A stretch of DNA of 64,000 nucleotides from Daphnia carinata (Eukaryota > Arthropoda > Branchiopoda > Diplostraca > Daphniidae). Within the stretch, counting starts at the first letter, position 1. Each line of letters starts with the position of its first letter. Both the position numbers and the translations under genes were made by a program. The notes below the pieces were generated by a model. The model was not told the origin of the DNA. It did no database searches and saw nothing but the letters and a program-made list of their open reading frames with translations. Positions 10,440 to 23,100 of this stretch are shown here, one piece after another. The stretch spans positions 7,230,679 through 7,294,678 of the forward strand of contig NC_081337.1 in assembly GCF_022539665.2 (NCBI RefSeq). The letters are read 5' to 3'.

Positions 10440-13337
10440 ATGGCTGTCTCGACGAAAACACGTGGTAAAAGCCAAAACGACCCTAAACTGAAAATTGAAA
10501 ATGCTGCCAAAAGGATGACGCCAGAAGTTTATTTTGCAAGAAAGTTAGCATCAAATGAAAAAAAAATTCGTGATCGGTCGCTTAAAAAATTAAGAAGATG
10601 GATCGCAGCGCGATCAACAGTCCCAGACGGTATTTTGACAGTCATACAGTAAAATTATTTTTATACTATAAAAACTGAAAACCTGCGTTTAGCTTTTAGC
10701 GAAGACGAACTTATGAAATTGTGGAAAGGACTGTTCTACTGTATGTGGATGTCTGACAAACCCTTGATTCAGGAAGATTTGGCTGAAACCATTTCAGGGC
10801 TCGTCCATTCCATTGTTGATCGCATGACAGCTCCAAGGTTCATTACTGCTGCCCTCAAAACAATGGCTCGGGATTGGTCTGGCATCGACACCTGGAGAAT
10901 GGATAAATTTTTAATGGTTTGGGATTTTTTGTACCTGTTATCTAATTGCTGATGTTACTCTATCGTTTTTTAATCCAGTTTGTGAGAAGGATTATTCGGC
11001 ATAGCCTAGAATATCTGGCTCAAGGGGGTTGGAAGAAGGAAGAAGTAAATAGCTATTCAAAAATGCTATCGGAAGTCATCATTAATGCAAATGAAAGCAC
11101 AGCTGTATTAAATGTCCCCATTGGTCTTCAGCTTCATGTAACAAACTTATTTCCTGAAGAGTTAGCCAAGGTACGGATAATCAGGAGTAGTGTATGCAAA
11201 AATGGCTTGTTTTTATTTCCATATCTGTCTAGGCTGGGGGAGAAGAGTTAAGTTCTTCAACCATTTTAAAGATGTTTGAACCATTTGCCAAATGCCTTGC
11301 CACCAGTAATGACTACAGACTGAAAAAGGATGTCCACCAGCACGTTTTCACTTACTTGATCAAGCAAAGTGACCAAGCGTTGGAGTATGAAGAACTTGGT
11401 CTTGAAAAGCAAGCCATCATTTCCATGAGTGATGCTAAAGCTAATAGACGAAAAGCAAAGAAATTTAAAAAAAATCATGCAGTAATTGTTCAAAATGAAG
11501 AAAAGGAAGAGGAAATAAATCCGCATTCTGAGATAGACGAAGATGAAGATGCTGACGATGGTGAAAGTGAAAACGAAGATGACATGGAGATGGAGGAATC
11601 AAATTTTGATTGGGGAGCTAAGGATCCAAGAGCTGGTGGTGTTGATGCTATTATACCTCAGATCCAACCAGACTACAATCAAATAGCTGACATGCTTTTC
11701 CAAATGGCATCGGAGAAGTCCGTACGTGCTAAGAATCGGAAATCCATTTACGATATTGTTAAGAAGTTCGTAAAAGTGTTTTTTTGCTCTTACAGCAAAT
11801 TGCTTAGACCCTTTATTTCTGTTACAGATTTCGTGATTTGGCCAGCGGAATATATCCTTTGGCTGTTAATTTCGCAACTGTGGGACCCGGCCTGACACCA
11901 AGATGTATGAAATCAGCCGCTAAGCAGTTTATTAGGGATGAGCTTTCCATGACTGAACAGAGGAATGCGGACAGAATGGAAATGAGAAAATCGTCGAAAG
12001 CATACAAAAAACTTCAAGGAATAAAAACGGACATCTTCAGTGAACCAATCGAAGATGTTTTCGAAGGAGAAGCCGACGAGGCAGTAGTAGATGAAGAAGG
12101 CAGGGATGTTGCTGATCTCGTTGATGACGATGTAGAAAATGAAGATTCTGACCCAGAGCTAGATACTTCTGATGAAGATAATCCTTCAGACGAAGAAGAT
12201 GAAATCTCTGACGACGAAGAAGATGAAATCTCTGATGACGAAGAAGATGAAATCTCTGATGACGAAGAAGATGAAATCTCTGATGACGAAGCAGACGAAA
12301 AGAAGGTAGTGGTGGCCCCCAAACAAATTGCAAAGGTATTCCATAAAAACAGATATCGCTATACCCACTGCTTCTAAGTTTGCCTCCGTCTTCGTTCTTT
12401 TGTGGATATGTTTATCTTTTGCTACCCATTTGCGCGTGAAATATTTTCATATGTCAGCAACGAAACAGCAAGACTTTTCCTTTTGCACTGTACCCAGACA
12501 AACTAATGTAGCTCCTAAGTAAAGAAGTTTTGAATGTTCTTAGGAGGCTCCAAAGTCGAAACGACCAAAAATGACTTTCGAAGTCGAAAATAATTGGGAA
12601 GAAGAAGCAGTTCTTCCTCCAGCTTCCATGCAACAGTTAAAACAGAAGCTGAAAGCTGGAAAAAGGCAAAAAAATTCTGGATGGACTGAAAGTCCAACAA
12701 AAGGCGAAATAGAGATTGTAATTCCCAATAAGAAATTTAAAGGCTCTCACCAATTGCAGTCTACACAAACCACGTCTGAGGTAACTCTTTCTAATGTGTT
12801 TGCCGCCATTCATTTATTTTCTTAACCCATTCCTTCCTGTAGAACAAAAAAACAAATTCATCGACGAACGGTGGAAAGCGGCGAGTCAATTTTGTACTCA
12901 ACAAAAACACTGCTCAAGGTAAAACTTAACAGACATGTTTGGAAATTAAAATTCATAAAGCTCTTGTACTGCAAAAATACATCTGGATTTGATTACCAAT
13001 GTAACTTCCGTACGTAAGCTGATCGTGCGTTACACACAATTCGGACAGGTTATTGCACACACTGTTTGATTGAAACCAGTATTTGCAAAACCCGTTGGCA
13101 AAGTCATTTACATGTATGGAAACATTCAAGTAGAAAATAAATATTTGGTTTACTTCTCTTCCTTAAGAACCTAAAGACTATCAAGAGTCTCTACGGAAGA
13201 GTCCGGGAGTTCCGCATGATCCGGATCGTCAACCCAGCGGCGGTGGGGTGTTAAAGCGAAATGACATTAACACCATAAAATTGGCTTCATCTCCAGTAAC
13301 TCGCAAGCCCCAACGCACTGGTCGGAAAGTGTTCTAG
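10440..13337 (+). CDS. RRP1: Ribosomal RNA processing protein 1 (RRP1/NNP-1)
   Basis: RRP1 is a nucleolar protein needed for large-subunit pre-rRNA processing. Eight exons keep frame: 10440-10648, 10700-10916, 10979-11170, 11233-11765, 11828-12335, 12544-12780, 12843-12918, 13168-13337, giving 713 residues. The family signature LWKGLFYCMWMSDKPLIQED lies near residue 80, followed by the helical NOP52 region (WSGIDTWRMDKF, EYLAQGGW). Junction exon 4-5 restores IVKKFRDLASGIYPLA, matching the family block FRDLAEGTYP. Acidic, low-complexity stretches follow, including four copies of an EEDEISDD-type repeat. The C-terminus is basic (TRKPQRTGRKVF), as expected for a nucleolar protein. The exon 4 donor (AA|GTTCGT) is non-optimal but the reading demands it. 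Confidence 0.9.
12192..12287 (+). repeat. In-frame 24-bp tandem repeat in RRP1
   Basis: Four near-identical 24-base units each encode EEDEISDD. They differ only at synonymous positions, which points to recent expansion by slippage or unequal exchange. Confidence 0.9.
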
Positions 13338-13344
13338 ATTCTAA

Positions 13345-13350
13345 AATAAA
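13345..13350 (+). terminator. Poly(A) signal AATAAA of RRP1
   Basis: AATAAA lies 7 bases after the RRP1 stop codon, so the 3' UTR would be very short if this signal is used. Confidence 0.5.
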
Positions 13351-14305
13351 GTTTTACTCTAAATTCAAAGAGTTAACAAGACTTCGCCCCACAATTCTCT
13401 GTCGCACCTTGACTCGCAACGACAGCAACGTGTAGCAGGAAGTCTCTTCCGAATAAATTTGACAAATGGCAATACAGTCATGTTTAAATTACCTATTTTT
13501 TTTTATTTTTTTTTTGCGTTCCGCGCCACCTGTTATCACAATTCATAACTTCCCATAATATAAAAAAACATTTTTAAGGCCAACGGTTTAAGAACTTTTT
13601 AAGCCCAATTTTTTATTTTAAAAATATGAACCTATAGTTCCACTTGAAATTCGGTAAAACCTAATTTACTTTATTGATTCCAAATAAATATTAGTTTTCC
13701 CGGCAATTAAGCGTTTTATGAATAAAATGGAATCAAATGATTTTAAGGAAACCACTTTAAACTTAGAATAACTCGAAAACTATAAGTCACACATAAAAAA
13801 ATGTTGACTTTCGTGATCCTCATTTAATTCTATATCAAAATCGTGTATTTAAAAGGATTTCTAGATTTTTGCCAAAAATGAAAAAGTAGGAAGGCTATAG
13901 GCCTATAATGCAAAAATAAGAAAAGTCGGGCTTATTTTTTAGTCGGGCTTAAAATTTTTTTCTGCTAAAACCGGCAGTCATCGGAATTGGTTGAATTTCA
14001 CAGGATATACTAAGAATTGAATGCTGATACCGACAAAATTGTTATTTTTCATTTAGAAAATCATTCTGGAAATACATTGAATATTTTTGCTGCATCGCGC
14101 TAGCGCTGTAGCGTACTGGCGCGCTAACATTGTGTCAAATATTCGGCGTATTTAAAGAACGATTGACTTAATTAGAATGGCTGAGCCCTGTACTCGTATG
14201 TATAGTACTCCATGACGCATAGAGGAAAAGTGGTTTTTTAATGGTATTTGTCTTTTATTATGAAATTGGTCAATTAATTAGGTAGATAGTTCTTAGTCTA
14301 CACTT

Positions 14306-14333
14306 CTGGATCCACCAAGAACTGTGGATCCAG
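14306..14333. repeat. Perfect 10-bp hairpin
   Basis: CTGGATCCAC and its exact reverse complement GTGGATCCAG flank an 8-base loop. It lies about 70 bp beyond the bestrophin stop codon, so it may fall in the 3' UTR or near the end of that transcript. Its role is unknown. Confidence 0.7.
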
Positions 14334-14401
14334 GCAACTTCTGCTAGGCATTCGACTATGTTTGTTTTCATACTACAGATGAAAGAAAGTCCTTTCTCGT
14401 G

Positions 14402-16352
14402 CTAAATGCGTTCCATGAAGACCCCGTCGTGTGACCATGCGGAATCGCCTGACGATTGCTTCACATCGACCGGAGACATTCGTACGGGAGGAACTGTGTG
14501 CAAATCCACGTTCATGCTAATAGTTGAGAGGTTTTCGTCTGGCTTTCTGTTTTGAGGATTTTCCTCCTTAGCTGGTGAACTATCTCATCAAGAGAAGGAT
14601 CATTCGGTTACCTATATCTTTGCTTTTTAACAACAGAAGTAACATTTCAAACTTACTAGAGCTCTGTCAATCTTTGAGTAAATCTGTTTTTCAGTGATGT
14701 CCTTTCGGCAGTTTTAGGTGTGTGAATACCAGCTCCAGCTGCTATTTGGAGACATGCATCTTCCATTGGAGGGCATGTTTCACTAGTCAAAATATTCGTC
14801 CCGAGATTTATAACCTTGGCATGTCTGTTGAGAAGGTAACTTAAGTCAAAGTCTTCGTCGTCGTCGCCATATGGATTGATCATGTGCTCTGCGACCTAGT
14901 GACGATCGTTAATTACAGAACATTTATTGTTTTCTATAACGTTTTTGCCGTTGAATAATTCAGGACGTACCTTGAGTAGCCCCATATAGAAGAGGATTTG
15001 CAATACGGTCCACAATGGAAAATAGACATCAATGGAAATTTCCTTGCTTCCATTATCGATGCATTGGCGGCCGAAGATGCAAGCTATGACGAAGGAATAA
15101 GTGGATAACGTAACCACCTGTTTGAGACGACGAGAAACAAAAGGAGAATAAAACTGCTTCGCTTCAAAGCTGTTGGCGTATTCATGAATACCTGAGTATA
15201 AACCAATGGAATAGAAACCCAGTCGTAACTCCATAAAATGCCGCATTTGGAACGAAATTCCAACAATTCCTATTAAAACTATGAGGTAAAATCACCATTT
15301 CGAACTAACTCCAATATTGTAACACCTTCATGATGAGCTGGGCTCCATACGAGTCGATAATGCGTCCACGAGCTTGCGCCTCTCGAAGTCGATGAGAGAA
15401 CCAAAGTCCGGGTAGCCAATACAAGTTAACATCAGATTGCACTGCCTTATAGGTTTCCATTTCGGCATAGGTCATAAAACCTGCAGTGTTTTAACAAATT
15501 ACCAATCGTTGAACGGATTGATTTTGCCAATTTTTTAAAATGAATTTTCTAACAGCACCTGCATTGACAACATCCTCGAGAGATTTAAGGCGCGAACGCA
15601 CTGACTCTGAAATTGATCTGAAAACAAGGACAGCCATGAGGTTGCAGTTCTGCATGAGTGTTTTCCGTAGAAGCTTCGATTCGTTGTCACATCCGGGAAT
15701 GTACATTGCGATTGTTAACATTAATCTAAACCCGAAGCATGAAATCAACATGGTTGATCAATTGGTATACTCATATTAAAAGTAACACCTGTCAGGCCAT
15801 GGTAAAGCCATACATTGCTGCCACCATCTTGTTGCTGTTACATGTTGGCAATTTGAATTAAAAGAGGAAAAACACAGCAACGCCATTTGGTAAATAAAAT
15901 ATTATTTAGAGCTCTTTACTGCTAATGATTTGATGAAATACCTATGATAGTGACGTAAAAACCCAGAATAAATGAAAGGGGAATCATATTCAGGTATCTG
16001 TCACAGTAGCGAACCACCTGTTCAAATAGACTACACATGGGGTGGCCAGTGTAAATACAAATTTTAGTCCAAGGTTACAATGCCTACATGTATTTCTGAA
16101 GAAAAAGAATAACCTTTTCTGTTCGTCGTTGAGAGCCTAGAATGAATTAACCGTAACATTTTGGGTATGTAACATAAGCATCTAATATGTTGAATTGCAT
16201 ACCTGACGATAAATGATGCTAACTATGCCGAACGGAACGAGAAAACATATTAGTTCCTTGTAACATAGCTTGTATAAAGATCCACGCCATCTCCACAAAA
16301 GGGAAATAAAGCTGCCCGACAAATCTAATCCTGGTTTCTTTTTAAGATTCAT
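14402..16352 (-). CDS. Bestrophin-family calcium-activated chloride channel
   Basis: Bestrophins are pentameric plasma-membrane anion channels gated by calcium. Ten coding exons, read on the minus strand, keep frame: 16352-16203, 16136-16114, 16030-15942, 15834-15789, 15725-15559, 15480-15326, 15269-15192, 15117-14971, 14895-14657, 14579-14402, about 423 residues. Family blocks appear in order: [32 protein letters not shown] (pore neck with Ile-Phe-Phe), [33 protein letters not shown] and the acidic calcium-clasp stretch [12 protein letters not shown]. The normal N-terminus (MTVSY-type) was not found, so the start at MNLKKK is provisional; an upstream exon or the Met at 16430 is possible. The C-terminal tail after the clasp is short and unlike vertebrate BEST1. 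Confidence 0.88.
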
Positions 16353-16858
16353 ATAGCAAAGTCGAAATGAGCAACTGGATTGTGTGGAACTCCACCGGAG
16401 ACACGGACAAACGAGTGGAAACCGATGCACATCAATCGTCGCACTATACTGGCCAGAATAGTACTTAAACGAAACCCAACGTTTGGTGGCAAGTGCAATG
16501 TCGTTGACAAGTTACACAACAACAAAACGATGCGACCGTTTTAGCAGATGGACAGAGAGTGCTACTGCAGCCGTCAGTCGGCGACTATGTCACGAGATAT
16601 ACCGTAGTCCGGGTGACCTATTTATACTGATATTTCTGCCATTGTCATCCTATACAGGGATTTTTTTAATTTGAAATAGAATTTTATCCCAACTAGCTTT
16701 TTTTCGCGGTAATAAAAAGTTAGCATTATATAATTTCATAACAATTTGTATATTTCGGGAAGAAAGCGGTTCTAAGAAACGTGACGAACACTTCTTTCTG
16801 GGAAACTTTCGACCGTAAAAAACAAAATAAACAAACATACACATTTCTAATTGTTGTT
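16353..16858. other. Bestrophin 5' region / 3' flank of four-TM gene 1
   Basis: The missing first exon of bestrophin may lie here, but no N-terminal signature was found. The frame upstream of the provisional start stays open to 16430. The rest is AT-rich without coding signal. Confidence 0.4.
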
Positions 16859-17601
16859 TTACGTAGCAGGGGCAGAGGCCGGAAGAGGATTGTACATTGA
16901 AATAACTGCTAAAACTAACAAAGCGTTCACCGGGATACCAATCAGTCCGCACGTAAGTAGAATCGAATCAAATGCCAAGTGGGCACTGCCTGTCAGCCCA
17001 AATCAAAGCGTCAATAGTTTGCTTAATGCACATAAATCAGAGGAAGCTTCAAGTTAAAAACAGAGCACTTACTATAGTGAGAGCATGGAGATATGGGTTC
17101 GTCTACCTTTGCACAGTAACCTGTGCATGGGTTTTCACTGTACCGTTTCATTTGATCAATTGATGCAGCAAAAATGCACATGATAGAGAAGCTGGTTAAG
17201 AATGCGAAAATTGATAGCACAAAACTGCAACCTAAAAGACTTAAACATTCACAAAACTGTGTTTAGATTTTTTTCTTGAACTAACCAGCAGCAAAAAAAC
17301 TATTAGACGTACAATGGCGCTTCTCCAGTTGCTGCTTTGTAAGCAGTTATTGCAGTAAACATGAGAATAAGTCCACCCCAAAAGCCAATACCAATTTGTT
17401 CGTAGACATCATGCGGGCTTACAGCCAAGGCAGCAATCTGGGCGACAAAAATTTTAATCCAATCGTAACCGGAAGTTGACGTTATACAAAAAAAAAATTT
17501 ATGAAATAGACCTGGAAGATGAAGCAGAGAGCACCTAGTGCGAGATTGGTAATTGAGTGAATTTGCACGTTGAGAAAAACGGCTGGAATTGTCATAGACA
17601 T
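16859..17601 (-). CDS. CD20/MS4A-like four-transmembrane protein, copy 1
   Basis: The family was not identified with certainty. Four exons on the minus strand (17601-17512, 17437-17313, 17224-17073, 16989-16859) keep frame and give 165 residues. Four hydrophobic segments are visible: ITNLALGALCFIFQIAALA, the GIGFWGGLILMFTAITAY block, VLSIFAFLTSFSIMCIFAA, and a last one with CGLIGIPVNALLVLAV. The extracellular loop between TM3 and TM4 holds CTGYC and a further Cys. The spacing and the W-G-G in TM2 recall MS4A/CD20 proteins. Intron phases are 0, 2, 1. The next gene upstream (18466-19197) has the same exon plan and aligned motifs, so the two are tandem duplicates. A perfect-looking exon also appears on the plus strand at 16867-16952, but this is probably chance. 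Confidence 0.75.
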
Positions 17602-18465
17602 GTTACTGGATTATTGTTACACTTCGATCTTTGCGAAAAACCCAGAAAAACCTTAAACTTCCTCGAAGACTGTTTTTAATGAACGTATTTCACCGTTAAT
17701 AATGTCTAGCCAGTTCTGCTGAAAAGCTCGTCTGTTTGCGTGGTGTTTTTTGCTGTCATCGGCATAGGAAAATTTTTCATTTGTTATCTTCGGAGTGAGT
17801 TTGTGTTCAGATAAGTCGCTGCCCCGCATTTCTTTTATTACTCACGTTGGGTAAGCCTTATCTCGTAATGCATGTAAAGTTAGTTCACTTTGTTATCAGT
17901 AGCCTATGTTTGAAATTTTCCGGTACCCTACGTTACGTATGAATGATACATCTTGTGTTGAAGTAATAATTTTTCATTTTCAGTCTGTTTATTGTTTTGT
18001 ATCATATGCTTGCCTGCATGTATTGCCTGCATGTTCAACGTGCTATCATTTTGAAATGAAGCAAAGAGTATTCTAACCTTAAGCAATATTACTCGGTAAC
18101 CGGTTTTCAACAGTCTGTTGCTTCGATCAGAGGGTGAAGTATGAAGGAAGGAACAAAGAGTAAAACCTGTTAAGCTGCTTATCGTTTGTAGAGCAAAAAA
18201 AGTAAACTAGCGATGCAATGTATTTGCCATAACTGCCACGCACAATCCTAAGAAGCAGCTCAATGATAATGCATATCTGTCGACAGGCAGTAGAATAAAC
18301 TCGAATGACAACTGTCCATTGCCTTTTTTGTATGGCTATAATTAAAATGGTGGCGTTCACTTAAATACCATTTTGAGAGAAAACGGTTGAGTATTAAAGT
18401 AAAATAAGGGCGAACAGCCATCGAAAATCAGTCTTAAGCAAAACAAAACAGTGTTTCAAATGTGT
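17602..18465. other. Spacer between the two four-TM genes
   Basis: No coding exon was recognised. It should hold the promoter of copy 1 and the 3' UTR of copy 2. Confidence 0.5.
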
Positions 18466-19197
18466 TTAATTTGATTTGACCAGATTCAATAAAAAAAGAA
18501 TCAGGATAGCATTAACGGGTATGGCAAATAAACCGCATAACATTAGTACAACGTCCAGTCCTATTTCAGCTGAGCCTAAAGACGAAGATCATGATAATCA
18601 GCATGACTTATTACTCCCTAATGTTTCTAACTGTAATGCCTTAAGCAATCTATACTATTAAAACTTACAGTGATACTTAGCGTTTCCAATTGGAGCTGCA
18701 AGTGGACACATCTTCGTAAGCTGACTTAGTGACGCAACGTTTAGACTGAACAAAATAACTCCGCATGCGAAGGATAGACAAGGGCCAATTCCAAGAACGC
18801 TATCAGATATAAGAAAAAGGTGCACGAAAAATTTTTCATTAACAAAACGTTATTGCTTAAATGCTTCGCATACACCTACAATTCAAACGGTTCACTTACA
18901 ATTTATTTATTTTCCCATCCATTTTCCATGTAACAGCAGCTGTAGCTATAAAAATGATCCCAGCCCATATTCCAGTCCCGGCTAAATCGTAATTTGTCGC
19001 AATTAAATACGTTGAGAAAAAGGCGATCTACAAAGAAAACAACACGGATGTTGAATATTGTCCGCAGTTATGCCAGCGATTATGAATGGATATAGCTGAA
19101 TTACCTGACAACAGAAGCTGATCGAGCCCAGAAGAAAATCTACTGAAACGAGAAGCAGAGGTTCAAACAACCACTTGAGCTCCATAATTGAAAACAA
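18466..19197 (-). CDS. CD20/MS4A-like four-transmembrane protein, copy 2
   Basis: Four exons (19197-19105, 19027-18900, 18799-18669, 18575-18466) give 153 residues, or 149 if translation starts at the Met at 19185. Segments align one-to-one with copy 1: IAFFSTYLIA at the TM1/TM2 boundary, GTGIWAGIIFIATAAVTW for TM2, GPCLSFACGVILFSLNV for TM3 and LMLCGLFAIPVNAILILFLL for TM4. The CG(L)..IPVNA core in TM4 is the best-conserved shared motif. Intron phases 0, 2, 1 are identical to copy 1. The loop after TM3 is shorter, with Cys retained near its end. Function is unknown; a membrane-scaffold or receptor-associated role would be a guess from the CD20-like shape. Confidence 0.72.
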
Positions 19198-20106
19198 AAA
19201 GTAATATCAGGCGAGGCAGGTTATCAGTAACCATATATTGCCAAGATAGCAGCTTTATCTGTCAGGGAAGCATTTTTTTTTTGTCTTTCATTTTGTCCTG
19301 CGGATGTTTGAACTACGAAAACGCTCAAGCGTCCGTCACAAAATGTCACAATGAAAGGCTTACACATCTCTTGTTAATAGTGAATTTTTTTAAGGCCAGC
19401 ACTTTGGAAGAGATGTTAAATAATTCTTTTGATTCAGACCGGTTCACGTGTATCGTTTTCCTTCTATAAGGGAGCCAGAAAAACGAAATAACCCTACGGC
19501 GAACGTGAAAATAGATGGAACTTTCAGTTGGTTTTAATTTCTTCACGAGTAGCGGTTATGCGTACAGTGTTGCGCACAGACATTTTTGAAATGGGCTATA
19601 AAAGACCTCTGAAAGAAAACAGGTAACTAAACGGATATTTCTGGAAACACTTTTGCATATATTTTCCCTGATTGTAAAAGGAAATGTTGCCTGCCATGCA
19701 TGCTGATCAGGAGGTACCGGCTTTTAGATACGCATTAGCTCTCAGTCACGGTAAAACAGGCATTCAGTACATGTCATTGCACATTGAAGCAAACAAAGAA
19801 AATCACGTGATCGAAATATTTGCTAACCAACGCATTCCAAATCAAAGTCGTTAAAAATATCCTTTTGGTTTGTTGGAGGTCGACAGTACTGAAGAGCTAT
19901 AGAATTCCGGCATGAATTTAACTTGAGTTACACAACGTCCGATACGGACAATAGCAAATATCCCGTCACGAAGGCCTCTAGCATATCAGAATAACACGAC
20001 AGTGTTTGCGAAAATGGCCTAGAATTTGGGAAACGGGATAAGATAAATGATGATAGCTAACAAGCCTTACGTTTAAAAGTGAGATTGCTAGGTGACTTGA
20101 AGCTTT
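19198..20106. other. Spacer, no gene seen
   Basis: It lies between four-TM copy 2 and the guanylyl cyclase, both on the minus strand. It is AT-rich with only short frames. The promoter of copy 2 should lie at its left end. Confidence 0.5.
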
Positions 20107-23100
20107 TTATGGGGAACTTAGATTTGATGGATCGTCGTCAATCGAGTGATCGATGTAGATATCGGTGCTTGTCAAAGATATGACTGACTGCCGATTACAA
20201 AGAGATTTCACGCTCGAACAATCTTTTTCTCTTCTTTGTACCGCTTTAGACGTTTTCCCGATCAGCCAATAAGTTTTGAATGATTCTGCAGCCTCATTTC
20301 TATCAGTGCGTTCTTCAGTTATGTAGCCTCCAATTTGCTGTAGCTCTTGATAGCTAGCTTCACTAATCTGGATGCGCAGCTCCGAGCTTGTGGACTCCAA
20401 TCGTGACGCTACAGACACCGTGTCACCAAAAATAGAATAGGTAGGCATTATAGTACTGCCCACTACTCCCGTTACGAGGTCACCTAAGGGAAAGTATAAA
20501 AAAAATATATGTACAAGAAAAGTGCATTTCATTCGGAATTAGTTCAGACACATCCCTTCACTTGAACCGTGAAAAATGTTTTTCAGCTAATCATTCTTCA
20601 GAGACAAACTTTCGGGTGTGCAACTCCGTGTATAATGATATTTTAAAGTAAATATTACCGGTATGAACGCCGATGCGCACTACTAATGGCTTGCCTCGAT
20701 GTCCGATTCCGGAACCTTTCATTTTTTCCACAACTTCTAAAGCCATAGAGGCAATTTCTCCAGCAGAATTCTTTCCATGGGTAGGCTGCATACCTGAAAC
20801 CTTTGCAAATCCGATTGTTTTAGCTTTCCTCATAGACAAGCTTTGCAAAGAGATTAGGCTATCATAAGGAATGCCCTAAAACCTAAACAAATTATTACGA
20901 ATTTTTTGTTTACCACAATGTAGGCATCTCCGATCGTCCCTATTTTGCAAACATCATAGCCCCTGGCGATGGAATCGAACAAGGTATAAACATCGTCTAA
21001 AAGGATCATGGTCTGCATATCAAATGAGATTAAAAACCATGACCGCCTTTCTCGATCTTTAAAACTTGACTCACTCCTAGCGGTGTCGTTTCAGATGCTA
21101 TTTCTGTGAATCCTACCAAATCAGCTTCAAAGACAGTCACGTTCTCCCATAGCTCCGCTTCTACTGGTAGTCCATTCGCCAAACAGTTAGCTACTGATCT
21201 ATGCAACCAAGGAATAATTACCTATAAGTTAAAAAGAACAACATAACAAGAGAGGGAAGTTACTTGGGAATAATACGATGGAGGACTTCGTCAATATTTT
21301 GGATTTCTTCTTCTAAAGCGCGCTTCTCCTCATCTATGCACACGTCTTCTGACGCTAACGTTTTTTTATACGTAAAATCCGTGCTGCAATAAATTTCTTG
21401 AATTTAGATGTATTTACATATTAGACGTAGTTAATTAAATATTACCTGACCCCTCCTAGTTTCGTGAGATAGTGCAGAACTGAGGAGAAATTAGGACGCT
21501 CATTGGGATCCTCAATCCAGCAGTCAACCATACAGGGAAACATGTATGCCAGGCGACAGTCTAAGCTCTATTTTAAGAAAAACTTTGATTTAAAACATTT
21601 GCGACCTCCAAGGATCAAATTCAAATACTTCAATAGGCGGCCGTGCTGGAATTTGACATCCTCGAACGGTATGCTTTATTTGACTGATGATTCCTTGAAT
21701 TCAAATTTTTTAAATCAGCATAGGTAATTGGACAATTAAACGTAAAGGTAGTACTTGCAGGATCACCAAGGTCATAATAGATAGCAAAAGGACCTTGTCG
21801 ACAGGCCATTTCATGTAGAATGACAGCAAAAGAATAGACATCACCTTCGGGTGTGCCCATTAAGGATGGCTTACGCAAGATCTCTGGGGCTGTCCATAGT
21901 AAATCTGAAACGAAAAATTCAAATATACTTTAAAAAACTACCCAAGATTGCTATTACCAAAACCCTGCACGTTTATTACGCAAGATATAGGATAAATTGG
22001 ACTTACCAAAGTAATAGTCTCTTTCGTTCTTGCTAGAGTCTTTTGCAGCATTCCGTAATTTGTGTAAACCAAAATCCGCTACCTTAAGAGTCCAATTTGA
22101 ATCGAGCAAGCAATTCGCAGATTTTAGATTTCCATGGCAGCGTAAATCGGAGCTATGAATGTAGAGCATGCCTTTGACCAAATCAAGTGCAAGGGAAGCA
22201 ATCAGTTTACAGTTCAAATCGTTATTAGAGGTTGATAGAACGTCCTGAAAAAAAAACACGGTTGCGTCGAAGTGTTGTACACGTCATAACAGATTCGCAA
22301 TAGCGAAGGAAATTACCATAAGACTTTTCCGTGACTGAAATTCAGTTATGATACATATCCGAGCCGGTTCAACGATGGCGCATATAAATGGATTTATGTT
22401 CTCGTGCTGAAGCCTGCGCATCTACATCGTATCCATAGTGTAACAATGCACGTTAAGACAACAACTAAAAGTTAACTTACTTGCCGAATTTCTCCAATGG
22501 TTTCACAGTCGAGTGCTGGCCACGAAGATGTCCATTTGATAGATTTGTTCCAGACCTTCATTCGCCAGTCGTCAACCACCTTATTTGGGTGCAAAGGATA
22601 ATTCATAACCCGCATCTAGAAACAAAAATAATTATAAATTTTGTTTTACATTGTGAATCAAATTGTTATTGTGCAATGGTTTTCTTTGCTATTAGAACCA
22701 TCTATTAAAACTGGTCTAAAAAAAGGTACAATTTAACTATATTTAGGCTACATTTCAATTCTGATCTTTCACCTGTTTCACATTTAAAAGATGAGAACTA
22801 AGTTCCGCGTCCGTCGATATGGCTACGTTGATTGTGAGGATGTCCATTTTTGCGGCTAGTTTTCTAGCTTGATGTGTAAACAGGTATACCATCGCAGCCA
22901 AAGTGAGCAGATGGGCAACAATTATCGTCATATTTACGTTGTCATTGAGTAATTCAACGTCATAAATCACTTGATCTTCGGAATTGCTTTCAGAACCGGC
23001 AAAACTGGTGTGAAGTGTGTGATTCAGCTCAGAGGTCGGGTGGAATATCTAGAGGAAAAATTGTTATGCGACACCGCTTTCACAACCATATTTTTGGTCG

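Larger units (their letters stand above)
13338..14401. other. AT-rich spacer between convergent RRP1 and bestrophin
   Basis: No coding signal was seen. It is AT-rich and low-complexity, with a GC-rich palindromic patch near 14095-14135 (GCGCTAGCGC and related) and a perfect hairpin at 14306-14333. It could contain decayed mobile DNA, but no element was recognised. Confidence 0.5.

Noticed and set aside
12014-12368. Ser-rich and repeat-like minus-strand frames over RRP1
   Set aside because: These are the antisense of the acidic Glu/Asp repeat in RRP1, whose splice structure and homology are clear.
16867-16952. Exon-like plus-strand segment with a good acceptor and GTAAGT donor
   Set aside because: It is antisense to exon 4 of four-TM copy 1, which aligns with copy 2 and has a consistent phase. 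No plus-strand partner exon was found.
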